From the NCBI GenBank assembly GCA_029558835.1, contig JAKQDH010000154.1, forward strand, positions 29,969 through 93,968: a stretch of 64,000 nt of DNA, read 5' to 3'. The notes under the pieces were generated by a model. It worked only from the letters and a program-made list of their open reading frames with translations. It had not been told where the DNA came from and searched no databases. Numbering within the stretch: position 1 is the first letter of the stretch; every line of letters begins with the position of its first letter. The DNA is from Planctomycetota bacterium. Its GTDB lineage: Bacteria > Planctomycetota > Phycisphaerae > UBA1845. Shown here one piece after another: positions 42,604-51,080 of this stretch. Both the position numbers and the translations under genes were made by a program.

Positions 42604-42840
42604 CTACGCATTGTCGTTGGTGTTCTGATTAACGTTAGCGTTCAGGTTCGCGTTCGCATTGCCATTGGCATTGGCGTTCGCATTGCCGTTGGTATTGTCG
42701 TTGGCATTCGAATTGCCGTTGTCGTTGCTATTCGCGTTGCCATTGCCGTTGGCATTGTCGTTGTCGTTAGCGTTGCCGTTGTCGTTGGCATTCGCATTGT
42801 CGTTGTCGTTGCCGTTCGTGTTGCCGTTGTCGTTGTCGCT
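42604..42840 (-). repeat. Coding hexanucleotide tandem repeat
   Basis: About 40 units of a 6-base pattern (AAC-GxC or AAT-GxC on the coding strand) make the Asn-x tail. Codons vary between units (AAC/AAT, GGC/GCC/GAC), which argues for selection on the protein pattern rather than fresh slippage. Confidence 0.75.
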
Positions 42841-43464
42841 GGGCACCGGGCTCACGCGGACCGTCACCAGCGCGGTCTCGCTGAGTTCGCCGGTGGCGTC
42901 CGCACCCACACAGCGGAAGCTGATGTCCCCAAGCTGGGTCGGGGCCGCGAACGTCGCCACGCCCTCCGAGACCTCCGTCAGGACCACCTCGGGTCCTTCG
43001 AGCTTGGTGATCGACAGCTCGGTCAGTTCCGCCTCGCCCACGCTGGTACACGTCAGGGTCACGAGGTCACCGACGTGCGCGGCGGCCGGGTCGGCCGTCA
43101 GCGACACCGCCAGCCCCACCACCCCCGCGACCGTCACCACGCACGACTCGACGTCCTGGTACAGTCCGTCACTGGCCGCCAGCCGGATGATGATCTGACC
43201 TTCCCGCAGAGCCTGGAAAGTCGTGTTCTCTGCCCGGGCATTGGCGAATATGCCGGCCGAGCTGGGCAGCACCATCCACTGGTAGCTGGGGATCGCCCCG
43301 GGATTCGTCGGGTTGGCCAACAGCCCGATCGTTTCCCCGACCCGCAACTCGCCGGGACACGTCGGGGCCACCGAGATCGGATCGCACCCCGCCAGCATCC
43401 CGACGGCCGGCAGCGCCGCCAGCACCGTCCCCACGCCCGTTCCGAATCGGCTGGTACGCCTCAT
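42604..43464 (-). CDS. Lipoprotein with Asn-rich (NxNx) C-terminal repeat
   Basis: 286 residues from ATG 43464, with a GGGAG site. The lipoprotein signal is VGTVLAALPAVGMLAGC (lipobox LAGC). Residues about 30-205 form a beta-rich region, probably two Ig-like domains. The last 75-80 residues are almost entirely asparagine alternating with D, G, A, S or T (for example DNDNGNTNGNDNDNANAND), encoded by degenerate AAT/AAC-GGC/GAC hexamers. Such tails are seen in other planctomycete-type surface proteins; a flexible, hydrophilic spacer is a plausible role. Confidence 0.75.
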   Translation of the reverse strand: MRRTSRFGTGVGTVLAALPAVGMLAGCDPISVAPTCPGELRVGETIGLLANPTNPGAIPSYQWMVLPSSAGIFANARAENTTFQALREGQIIIRLAASDGLYQDVESCVVTVAGVVGLAVSLTADPAAAHVGDLVTLTCTSVGEAELTELSITKLEGPEVVLTEVSEGVATFAAPTQLGDISFRCVGADATGELSETALVTVRVSPVPSDNDNGNTNGNDNDNANANDNGNANDNDNANGNGNANSNDNGNSNANDNTNGNANANANGNANANLNANVNQNTNDNA

Positions 43465-44151
43465 GGCTGCGTTCTCCCGGCCCGCCCGCGTGACCAAACG
43501 CCGGCCGGGCCTTGTGAATCTTGAGTCGAGCGGGTCCGACGCGACCCGCTCATCGCACCAACCGGTGGATTGTATTGACCCCGCGCGCGGTTTCCAAACC
43601 CCGCCGGCGGGGCCCGCTCGCTTGAGTTCGGGCTCGGTCATTGCCCGCTCGCTTCCGCTCGGGGCCGGTTCGGGACAGCGACCCCCTTCCTCATTCGCTC
43701 TTCGCTATTCACCTGTGCCCCCTCGCTTCCGCTCGGGCTCGGATGGCGTTTGGCTCTGCGGCCCTGGAAGGGCCGACGTTCGTTGCCAGGGTTTTCCAAA
43801 CCCTGGTACAGGCGCCTTCTTCCTAATCTCCCCGTAAGCCCCGGAGGACGACGGAGTGTGCCATGCAGCGTAGCGTTGAGGTCACCTCCGTCGCCCCCTC
43901 CGGGGCTTGCATAGAGAAGGAGCATTCCCGGTTTCCCAGGGCTTTCGCCCTGGGCTAGCGACTTGCACCCCCTGCGGGGGTGCACAGCGCTGGTTGCCCG
44001 CTCGCTTCCGCTCGGGCTCGGGTCGGGGCAGCGTGCCCCCCCTTCTTCATTCGCTCTTCGCTCTTCGCGATTCACCTGTGCCCGCCCCGTGGCTCGCGCG
44101 CGCAGTTGTGGTACCCTTCGCTCCGGGGCGTTCCCCACCCGGAAGCTGCGC
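43465..44151. repeat. Divergent gap filled with dispersed repeats (families B and C)
   Basis: No gene seen over 687 bases. Two copies of a composite repeat lie at about 43639-43722 and 43993-44083. Each has CCGCTCGCTTCCGCTCGGG and, about 25 bases later, TCATTCGCTCTTCGCTATTC or a close variant, then ACCTGTGCCC. Family B hairpins appear at 43782-43809 (GTTGCCAGGG...CCCTGG) and 43935-43954 (CCCAGGGCTTTCGCCCTGGG). The promoters of both flanking genes should be here but are not obvious. Confidence 0.65.
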
Positions 44152-46683
44152 ATGGCTGACGCCTCGGACATGCCTTCTGGTCTCATCGGTGCTGCACGCC
44201 CGGCGCGGACTGCCGCGCGCCGGCTCGGGTCCGCGCTGGTGGTGGCCGGCGTGGCCCTCGTTGTCCAGCTTGTGTACCTCGCCGAGGGGTACTGCAGTGC
44301 CGCACCGGCGCGGGGTGGCGCAGGGGCGGGTTACGCCCGCGAGTCGAGCGACCCCAGCTTCCTGGTGCCCGTCGTCGACGCCGGTGTCTACCACGACGCG
44401 GCCGTACGCTTCGCCGCCGGTGGGTCGCTCGCCGATGGGCCGTTCTGGCAGCCGCCGCTGTTCCCCTTGCTGTTGGGCATCCTCTATCGCACGGTCGGTG
44501 TCAGCATCGTGGCCGCCAAGCTGCTGCTGGCCGGCATCGCCGTAGCCAACTGCGTACTGCTCCTTCACCTGGGCGCGCGGACGTTCACTCCGCGTGTCGG
44601 TCTGGTGGCCGGGCTGATCCTCGCCGTCTACGGGCCGTTCGTGTTTCTCAGCACGCAGTTGTTGCCGACGGGACTGGCCACCTTCTGGGGTCTGCTGGGC
44701 CTGGTGCTTTGGCTGGGCTGCCTGGAGTGCCCACGCTGGTGGCGTTGGTTGGCGCTGGGTGCAGTGGCCGGCGCGGGGGCGGCCACCGTGCCGAACGCCG
44801 GGCTGCTGTTGGTCGTGGCGGTCGCGGGGGAGTTCGGGCGCGCAGTCCTCGGCCGGCGCCGCGAACCCTGCCTGCAAGGAGCGCCTGACGGGACCCCTCT
44901 CCCCCTTGGGGGAGAGGGCAGGGTGAGGGGGGATGTCGTCGTGGCTCGACCCTCCCCCGACCCCTCCCTGAGAGGGAGGGGGGCTGGGTCAGGGACTCCA
45001 AGCGTCCCGTGCCTCTGCCTCGGAATGGCGCTGGTCATCGCGCCGATCGCCGTACGCAACTACGCCGTGAGCCGGCAGTTCGTGCTGATCTCCACCAACG
45101 GCGGCATCAACTTCTACGTGGGCAACAACCCCGACGCCGACCGGACCGTGGCCATCCGCCCCGGCGAGTACTGGCAGCGCCTGACCCGCTCGTTCCTCGT
45201 CGAGGGGAACATGACGGCCGGCGGGATGGACCGTTACTTCCTGCGCCAGGCGCTTGCGTACCTGCGTGACGACCCGCTCGGCTTCCTGCGGGGACTGGCA
45301 CGCAAGACGCTGCAACTTGTCAATGCCCGCGAGGTCCCGCGGAACGTGGACGCCTATGTCTACCGGGATTTCTCGCACCTGCTCAGTGTGCTGCTCTGGC
45401 GAGCGGGACCGTTCGGTTTCCCGCTGGGCGTGGTGGGCCCGCTGGCCGTCATCGGTGTGGTCGTCAGCCGGCGTGTCGCGATCGCGAGCGGCGTCAACTT
45501 CCGCTGGGGATTGCTGGCGTACGCGGCCGTCTACGGGCTGTCCGTTGTGGCGTTCTTCGTCAGCGCGCGGCATCGCCTGCCGTTGATGCCGGTCGTGGTT
45601 CTGTTCGCCGCCGTCGGGGTTGTATGGGTCGCCCAAGGGTTCGCCGGCCGGCTCAGAACCCCCTCACCCTGCCCTCTCCCCCAGAGGGGGAGAGGGGCTT
45701 ACGAGCGCGTGCCTGGACCTCAGGCGATTGCGGGCAGCGACGGGGTGGGTGCGGGCAGCGACGGGGCGGGTGCGGGCAGCGACGGGGGCCTTGCCGTGCG
45801 CGTGGGCATCGCCTTCGCCGTGGCTGCGGTCGTCATCAACTGGCCCATTACCACGTCGACGGACCACGTGAACTTCCGGGCGGAGCTGGAGATGTCCGTC
45901 GGGGCGAGGTACGCTACGACCGGGCGCTTCGCCGAAGCGGAGCGGCATCTGCAACGGGCGCTTGCCCTGGATTCCGACTACGCGGCCGCCCGTACTCAGC
46001 TTGCTCAGGTCTACGCCCGGCAGGGCCGCTTCGACCCGGCCGCCGACCACTTCCGGCAGGCGATGGCGTTGGATCCCGATTCCGCCGAGGCCCGCTACCT
46101 TTACGGTGATCTGCTCCGCCGGCAGGACCATCTCCCCGAAGCAATTGCCGCGTACCGTGAGGCGCTGACGCGCGACCCGTTTTCCCCGGAAGCCCACGCC
46201 GGATTGGCCGAAGCCCTGCTCACCGCCGACCGGCCGGCCGAGGCCGTGCCGCACTACCGCTTCGCGCTGGAGCTGCTGCCGCCCAGCGGCCAACTCCGGG
46301 TCCATCTGGGTGACGCGCTGGCGCGACAAGGTGAGTATGAAGGGGCCCTCGAACAGTATCGTGCGGGTCTCTGGCAGTTCGAGCCGGACGCGGCCACTGT
46401 GCAGCGCGTCGCTTGGCTGCTGGCGACCTGCCCTCAAGAGAATTTGCGGGACGGCCCGGTGGCTCTCGACTTGGCCCTGCATCTGTGCCACCTGACGGGG
46501 GAGAACGACGCCGTTTCGCTGGACACGCTGGCCGCCGCTTACGCTGCTTGTGGCCGTTGGCAGGAAGCCGTGTCGACCGCCCAGCGGGCCCTCGACCTTG
46601 CCCGCAACCAGGGCCACTCGGACTTGGCCGCAGCCATCGAGGGCCGACTACACGGCTACCAAGCCGGCGCGTCCAGACAGTAG
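44152..46683 (+). CDS. GT-C type (GT39-like) membrane glycosyltransferase with TPR domain
   Basis: 843 residues from ATG 44152 (GGAAG site). The N-terminal half has roughly ten membrane helices. An early extracytoplasmic acidic site (VDAGVYHDAAVRFAAGG) followed by QPPLFPLLLGILYR fits the PMT/ArnT-like GT-C fold, which uses lipid-linked sugars. Residues from about 570 are TPRs (AEAERHLQRALALDSDYAAA and six or so similar units) outside the membrane. Three insertions stand out: residues about 247-283 and 502-517 are encoded by palindromic repeats, and 527-545 by a 21-bp tandem repeat. All fall in hydrophilic loops and keep the frame. Substrate unknown. Confidence 0.75.
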   Translation: MADASDMPSGLIGAARPARTAARRLGSALVVAGVALVVQLVYLAEGYCSAAPARGGAGAGYARESSDPSFLVPVVDAGVYHDAAVRFAAGGSLADGPFWQPPLFPLLLGILYRTVGVSIVAAKLLLAGIAVANCVLLLHLGARTFTPRVGLVAGLILAVYGPFVFLSTQLLPTGLATFWGLLGLVLWLGCLECPRWWRWLALGAVAGAGAATVPNAGLLLVVAVAGEFGRAVLGRRREPCLQGAPDGTPLPLGGEGRVRGDVVVARPSPDPSLRGRGAGSGTPSVPCLCLGMALVIAPIAVRNYAVSRQFVLISTNGGINFYVGNNPDADRTVAIRPGEYWQRLTRSFLVEGNMTAGGMDRYFLRQALAYLRDDPLGFLRGLARKTLQLVNAREVPRNVDAYVYRDFSHLLSVLLWRAGPFGFPLGVVGPLAVIGVVVSRRVAIASGVNFRWGLLAYAAVYGLSVVAFFVSARHRLPLMPVVVLFAAVGVVWVAQGFAGRLRTPSPCPLPQRGRGAYERVPGPQAIAGSDGVGAGSDGAGAGSDGGLAVRVGIAFAVAAVVINWPITTSTDHVNFRAELEMSVGARYATTGRFAEAERHLQRALALDSDYAAARTQLAQVYARQGRFDPAADHFRQAMALDPDSAEARYLYGDLLRRQDHLPEAIAAYREALTRDPFSPEAHAGLAEALLTADRPAEAVPHYRFALELLPPSGQLRVHLGDALARQGEYEGALEQYRAGLWQFEPDAATVQRVAWLLATCPQENLRDGPVALDLALHLCHLTGENDAVSLDTLAAAYAACGRWQEAVSTAQRALDLARNQGHSDLAAAIEGRLHGYQAGASRQ
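44889..44999 (+). repeat. Palindromic element inside the glycosyltransferase gene
   Basis: CCCTCTCCCCC-TT-GGGGGAGAGGG (44895-44918) followed by a second palindrome CCCCTCCCTGAGAGGGAGGG (44960-44979). It encodes TPLPLGGEGRVRG and PSPDPSLRGRGAG within the protein without a stop. The same core recurs at 45672-45697. Confidence 0.8.
45662..45700 (+). repeat. Second palindromic element in the same gene
   Basis: CCCTCTCCCCC-AG-AGGGGGAGAGGG core, near-identical to the copy about 770 bases upstream. It encodes TPSPCPLPQRGRG between two membrane helices. Confidence 0.8.
45730..45788 (+). repeat. 21-bp coding tandem repeat (2.8 copies)
   Basis: Units start GCGGGCAGCGACGGGG at 45730, 45751 and 45772 and encode GSDG(V/A)GA. 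It follows directly after the second palindromic insertion. Confidence 0.85.
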
Positions 46684-46733
46684 CGGTTCGCGCGCGGCGC
46701 AGCGCGAGTGCGGCGGGCGCGCCCGCGATGCGG

Positions 46734-47047
46734 AAAAAGGTGTCAGGATGATTTTCTTGATTTCTCACGGCGGGAGTGCGCTTGGCGCCGTTGTTCAACA
46801 CTGTGAGCAAAAGTTGTCAGGATGATTCTCTTGATTTCTCACGTGGGGACGTGTGCTTGACGCCGTTGTTCAACACTGTGAGGCGCATCACCCGCGCGTT
46901 CAGCAGATGATACACCATCCGCGGCTTTGTCCTGCGTGACACTCACCCCAGGACCACGTCCTGCACGCCCTTCCCCCGAGGTCGATCCCTGGGAGAAAGT
47001 CGAATCCTCGCGACACGCTCTCCAAAAAAATCATCCTGACACCTTTT
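46734..47047. mobile_element. MITE-like element with perfect 21-bp inverted repeats and inner tandem pair
   Basis: AAAGGTGTCAGGATGATTTT (within 46734-46755) is the exact inverse of AAAATCATCCTGACACCTTT (within 47027-47047), a perfect 21-bp pair. Inside, two 67-68 bp units (46741-46807 and 46815-46882) repeat directly, both starting TGTCAGGATGATT and ending TTCAACACTGTGAG. No coding capacity. It fills the gap between two convergent genes, ending 9 bases from the peptidase stop. No target duplication is evident. Confidence 0.65.
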
Positions 47048-47055
47048 CGACTGCT

Positions 47056-49401
47056 TCACTGCTTCGTGCCGTCGCCCGCACCTTTCACCGGCACCGCGTG
47101 CCGGCGCTCGAAGTCCGCGCGGTGCACGGCCATGCCGTTCTTGAAGATCACCAGGCTGGAGTCGTACATCGGCAGCAGGGCCGCCCGGGGTATCGCCTCG
47201 TCCGAGTTGGCATAGACCACGGTGATCCCGCCGCCCTCGACGGCCGGGTGCGACACGGTGCACATGACGGCCTCCGCGGCGTCCGCGTAGGTGTTACCCT
47301 CAAAAACGAACCCCTCATCCGTCCACTGCACGGGGAACTCGATGCCGGTCAGGAACGCGCTGACCACCGGATCGCGCACGGCCTCCCCCAGCACCACCGC
47401 GCAGCGCTGCACGAGTTCCTCGCTGCGCACGGCCCCGGCGGTCCGTTCGATCCGCTCGTCGTCCTTGAAGCTGGAGGCAAATGACTCGGCGATCTTGCGG
47501 TACGCCTCCGGACAGTCGCCGCCCGGCAACACCGTTGTGAACGCCTTGCCGAAGCGCGTCCCGGCCGTCGTGGGGAAAATGTCACGTAGTGGCACCTTGC
47601 GGAACAGGTGGTAGTCCGGGTCGACCTCGACGGCCTGCGGCACCACGTCCAGCGCGAACGTGGCCTGCTGCACGGCGTGCTCCATCGGCATGAGCAGCTC
47701 GAGCGTCCCGCCGGCATGCGTCACCCGCAGCGGCACGTCCAGCGCGAATTCGGCGTCGTCCTGCTCCACCGTCACCGTCAGCATGCGGGTCGCCGGGTCG
47801 TACTCGGCCGCGCTGAGCAGCAGCATCGGCGCCCCGCCCCGGCGCACCCACTGCTCGAAGAACGCCTGCAAGTCCTGCCGGCTGACGTCCTCGCACACCG
47901 TCCGCAGGTCGTCCCAGCGTGCGTGCCGCCCGAGGTACTGCTCGTGGAAGCGTTGCAGAGCGGCCCAGAAGTCCTCCTGGCCCATCTTCTGGGCCAGCAT
48001 GTGGAACACCATCGCTCCCTTGCTGTAGGCGATGCCCCGCCCGCAACCACCCGGCTTCCCGAACGTGCCCAGCGGCTTGTCCTTCTCCGCCTTCATCCGG
48101 CTGAGGAAGTGGCAGTAGTTGCGTCGCGTCCGCCGGGCGTTCTGCTCGTCGCCATCGAGCACGTAGCCGTAGTAGTTGGTGCAGTAGCTGGTCAGCGCCT
48201 CGCACCAGTTGCCGTCCCGCGGGTCCACGAAGACGCCGTTGCCCCACCAGCAATGCAGCATCTCATGGTCGATCATGCCGTGTCGCATCTGGGCCCGCTT
48301 GCCCATGTTGATCGCGTCGGAACTGAGCAACGTGAACGCCGGAAACGCGAACCCGCTGCTGAAGAAGTTATCGACGATCGCGTACTCCTGGGCCGGATAC
48401 GGTCCCAGCAGCGGCTCATACCGGTCCCAAATCCGCTGCACGGTGGCGAGCAAGCCCTCGGCGTGCGCCGCTTGTTCCGGCTTCAGGTGTACGGCAATGT
48501 GGCGACCCCGGTGCGTGCCGGTGTGGACTTCGTGTCGTCCGCCCACGAGGACCATTCCGTCCACGGGATAGGGCGAGCGCCAGGCGAGCCGGCCGGTTAA
48601 CTCGGCGGCCGCCGGGTCCCGCACCGCCCCGGCCTGCAACTCGAAGCCCTCCACCGGCGCGACGAGCAGGCGATACTCGGCCGTCGAGGGTGGCTCGTCC
48701 TCCTCACGCACCGGCGTCGGGTACCACGGGCCGCCGGCCAAGTAGATGCCGTCTTCGCCGATGTGTGCCTCCATGGCGAAGTTGTGAATCTCGCCCTCTT
48801 TCTCCCCCGCCTGCACGTCCTGGAACAGCACCCCCTCGTAATCGACGGCCAAGGTCATGGCCGCCACCGGACGGTCCAGGACGATGAAATGTCGTACCGC
48901 AACAATCTCCGGCAGTTCGTCGGTCTCCTCGTCATCGCCGACTGGTCGAGGGGGCGGGGGGCCCGGGCGGCTGTAACGCCGCGCAATCGTGGCTCCGGCC
49001 GCCCGTACGTCCGTAACCTTAAGCTCCGGATGAAGTTCGAGCACAACGGCGCAGGGACGGTTGGCCGGCAGCGGGTCGAGCAACGGGCATTCCAGGTCCA
49101 TCGTCGTCCGCCCCACCAGCCGGTGGGTGGCCGGGTCCAGGGTCACCTCGATCCGGTACTGTCGGGCTTCCATGGGTAGGCGGGGAACACTGGCGCACCC
49201 ACCGCCGGCCAGGACCAGCAGAGCCAGTGCGCTGATGCCGCGTCCCCGACGCCTGGCAGCCGTTTGCAGAGGCAGCGTCGCTCCCCCGCGGCCGGCGCGG
49301 GGGCTCCCGAGTGTGCCGCTCGTCGAAGGGTTCGCTGCGTACCTCATGCTGCTTGACAGGCTGTTGGGGTGTCCCAGTGCGGTCGGTTCTCTTCGGTCCA
49401 T
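47056..49401 (-). CDS. M1-type metallopeptidase, probable lipoprotein
   Basis: 781 residues from ATG 49401 (GGAG, 7-base gap); ATG 49347 is an alternative. A hydrophobic segment ending [11 protein letters not shown] suggests export and lipidation, but it begins only near residue 55, an unusually long start. The zinc site HEMLHCWWG (near residue 380) with the downstream ligand in [14 protein letters not shown] marks the gluzincin/M1 family. The typical GAMEN exopeptidase motif is replaced by FPAFTLLSS, so it may not be a classical aminopeptidase. The C-terminal 200 residues contain [20 protein letters not shown] and have no clear match. Confidence 0.82.
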   Translation of the reverse strand: MDRREPTALGHPNSLSSSMRYAANPSTSGTLGSPRAGRGGATLPLQTAARRRGRGISALALLVLAGGGCASVPRLPMEARQYRIEVTLDPATHRLVGRTTMDLECPLLDPLPANRPCAVVLELHPELKVTDVRAAGATIARRYSRPGPPPPRPVGDDEETDELPEIVAVRHFIVLDRPVAAMTLAVDYEGVLFQDVQAGEKEGEIHNFAMEAHIGEDGIYLAGGPWYPTPVREEDEPPSTAEYRLLVAPVEGFELQAGAVRDPAAAELTGRLAWRSPYPVDGMVLVGGRHEVHTGTHRGRHIAVHLKPEQAAHAEGLLATVQRIWDRYEPLLGPYPAQEYAIVDNFFSSGFAFPAFTLLSSDAINMGKRAQMRHGMIDHEMLHCWWGNGVFVDPRDGNWCEALTSYCTNYYGYVLDGDEQNARRTRRNYCHFLSRMKAEKDKPLGTFGKPGGCGRGIAYSKGAMVFHMLAQKMGQEDFWAALQRFHEQYLGRHARWDDLRTVCEDVSRQDLQAFFEQWVRRGGAPMLLLSAAEYDPATRMLTVTVEQDDAEFALDVPLRVTHAGGTLELLMPMEHAVQQATFALDVVPQAVEVDPDYHLFRKVPLRDIFPTTAGTRFGKAFTTVLPGGDCPEAYRKIAESFASSFKDDERIERTAGAVRSEELVQRCAVVLGEAVRDPVVSAFLTGIEFPVQWTDEGFVFEGNTYADAAEAVMCTVSHPAVEGGGITVVYANSDEAIPRAALLPMYDSSLVIFKNGMAVHRADFERRHAVPVKGAGDGTKQ

Positions 49402-49643
49402 GTTCGCACTCCGAGTTCGCTGTTCGGGGCCCCTCGCCCTGCCCTTCTCAACTCAAGGAACCCGCTCCGTTTGCCGATTCGTACCCTCACAGGCCGAAAA
49501 CGCAAGCCGGGCTGGCTCCCTACCCTCCGGAAATCCGCCTTGTGCACTCCGGGCGGGCGCGTATACTGCCACGGTTTACAGTCTCCCGGTCCCCCTACCC
49601 GTTGCAGGCGGGTGGCCGGGGAGGCGACAGGCGGATCAGGTTT

Positions 49644-49868
49644 ATGGCGAAAGTCGGAGCAATCGAACTGGAAGGCACCGTCGTGGCGGCCCTGCCCAAC
49701 GCCACCTTCCGCGTCCAGGTGGAGGTCAGCGGGGAGAAGCACGAGATTCTGGCTCACATCTCCGGCAAGATGCGTAAGTACTACATCCGCATCCTGCCCG
49801 GCGACAGCGTCGTCGTCGAGGTATCGCCCTACGACCTGACCCGCGGGCGGATCACGTACCGGAAATAA
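49644..49868 (+). CDS. infA: Translation initiation factor IF-1
   Basis: 74 residues. OB-fold protein that occupies the ribosomal A site during initiation with IF-2 and IF-3. Hallmarks are [38 protein letters not shown] and [14 protein letters not shown]. Length is typical. The ribosome site ahead of ATG 49644 is weak (ATCAGG). It is not next to the usual secY/rpmJ genes but stands before folP. Confidence 0.95.
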   Translation: MAKVGAIELEGTVVAALPNATFRVQVEVSGEKHEILAHISGKMRKYYIRILPGDSVVVEVSPYDLTRGRITYRK

Positions 49869-49910
49869 CCCGCGCCCTGTCGCGGCACACCTGCTCTGCA
49901 GCTCGCTGCC

Positions 49911-50759
49911 ATGCGGCTCGTCTTTCCCGATCGTACCCTCGACTCCGGGGACCGCCCCCTGGTGATGGGCATTCTCAACGTCACCCCGGACTCCTTCAGT
50001 GACGGAGGGGCCTACCACGACGCGCCGGCCGCCCTTCCTCGGGCGCGGGAGATGATCGCCGAGGGCGCGGACTTCATCGACGTGGGGCCGGAGTCCACCC
50101 GTCCCGGTGCCCAGCCGGTTCCCGCCGACGAGCAGATCGCCCGGGCGGTGCCGGTGATCGAGGCTCTTCGTGCCGCCGACGCGCGGGTGGGCATCTCCAT
50201 CGACACGCGCCTGGCCGCGGTGGCCTCAGCCGCCCTGGATGCCGGTGCCGATCTGGTCAACGACGTGTCGGCGCTGCGGGACGATCCGGCACTTGTCCAC
50301 TTGGTGGCGAAGCGGCGGGTGCCGGTCGTCCTCATGCACATGCGTGGCACGCCGGCCGACATGCAACGCGACGGCGGACCGCAATATGACGACGTGGTGG
50401 CCGACGTGTGCCGGTTCCTGCGCGAACGGGTCGATTTCGCCGTCGAGCAAGGTATCGAACCGGACCGGATCATCCTCGATCCCGGTCTGGGCTTCGGCAA
50501 ACGGGTCGAGCACAACCTCAGCCTGCTCAGGCACCTCGACCGGCTGATGGAGTTGGGATACCCGTTGCTTCTGGGCGCTTCACGGAAGCGCTTCCTCGGC
50601 TACGTGCTGGGCAGCGCGGAACCGCGGGAGCGGCTGGCGGGTTCGCTCGCCTGCGCTGTGCTGGCGGCGCTGGCCGGCGTCGCGATCCTCCGTGTGCACG
50701 ATGTTCGCCCGACGGTAGAGGTCCTCCGCGTCCTGGCGGCCGTGGGGCGCACCGATTGA
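49911..50759 (+). CDS. folP: Dihydropteroate synthase
   Basis: 282 residues. It condenses pABA with dihydropterin pyrophosphate in folate synthesis. Signatures are VMGILNVTPDSFSDGG, DVGPESTRPGA (the usual DxGGESTRPG has Pro in place of the second Gly), and IILDPGLGFGK with GASRKRFLG. A TIM-barrel protein in the cytoplasm. It follows infA after 42 bases and may be cotranscribed with it. Confidence 0.95.
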   Translation: MRLVFPDRTLDSGDRPLVMGILNVTPDSFSDGGAYHDAPAALPRAREMIAEGADFIDVGPESTRPGAQPVPADEQIARAVPVIEALRAADARVGISIDTRLAAVASAALDAGADLVNDVSALRDDPALVHLVAKRRVPVVLMHMRGTPADMQRDGGPQYDDVVADVCRFLRERVDFAVEQGIEPDRIILDPGLGFGKRVEHNLSLLRHLDRLMELGYPLLLGASRKRFLGYVLGSAEPRERLAGSLACAVLAALAGVAILRVHDVRPTVEVLRVLAAVGRTD

Positions 50760-51080
50760 CCTCCCCACCATCGCCGCGCCGGCACTGTGAGAGCCGCGGG
50801 CGCAAGCCCGCCGACGCGGAGGAGAGGAACCGCCGCGTAGTGTCCGCACGTTTACGTCCCGTGCTGTGAAACGCTCAGGCGAGCCCGCGGGCGCGCGGAC
50901 GCCGCTGGTGCACGTACGCGCCGGTCGTAGTGTCCCGTGTCACCGAGCTCGCGCCCGATGCGCGGCCGCACGCCCAGACGCAGGCAGGCGCGTGACCGGT
51001 ACCAATACGAAGCCCCTCGGTCGCCTGGAGCGGCCGAGGGGCCGGGATTGCCTGGCCGTCGGTGCCGCGACAGATGGCGG
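50760..51080. repeat. Convergent gap with a family I hairpin
   Basis: No gene seen. AGCCGCGGGCGCAAGCCCG (about 50791-50809) is a hairpin found in inverse orientation at 22582. Near 51005-51045 a hairpin CCTCGGTCGCCTGGAGCGGC with CGAGG could end folP. Confidence 0.5.

Noticed and set aside
42604..42840. Regular repeat that could be mistaken for a CRISPR array
   Set aside because: Units are six bases, continuous without spacers, and encode an Asn-x protein tail in frame.
46734..47047. Considered as a full insertion sequence
   Set aside because: Only 314 bp with no open frame for a transposase and no target duplication; kept as MITE-like only.
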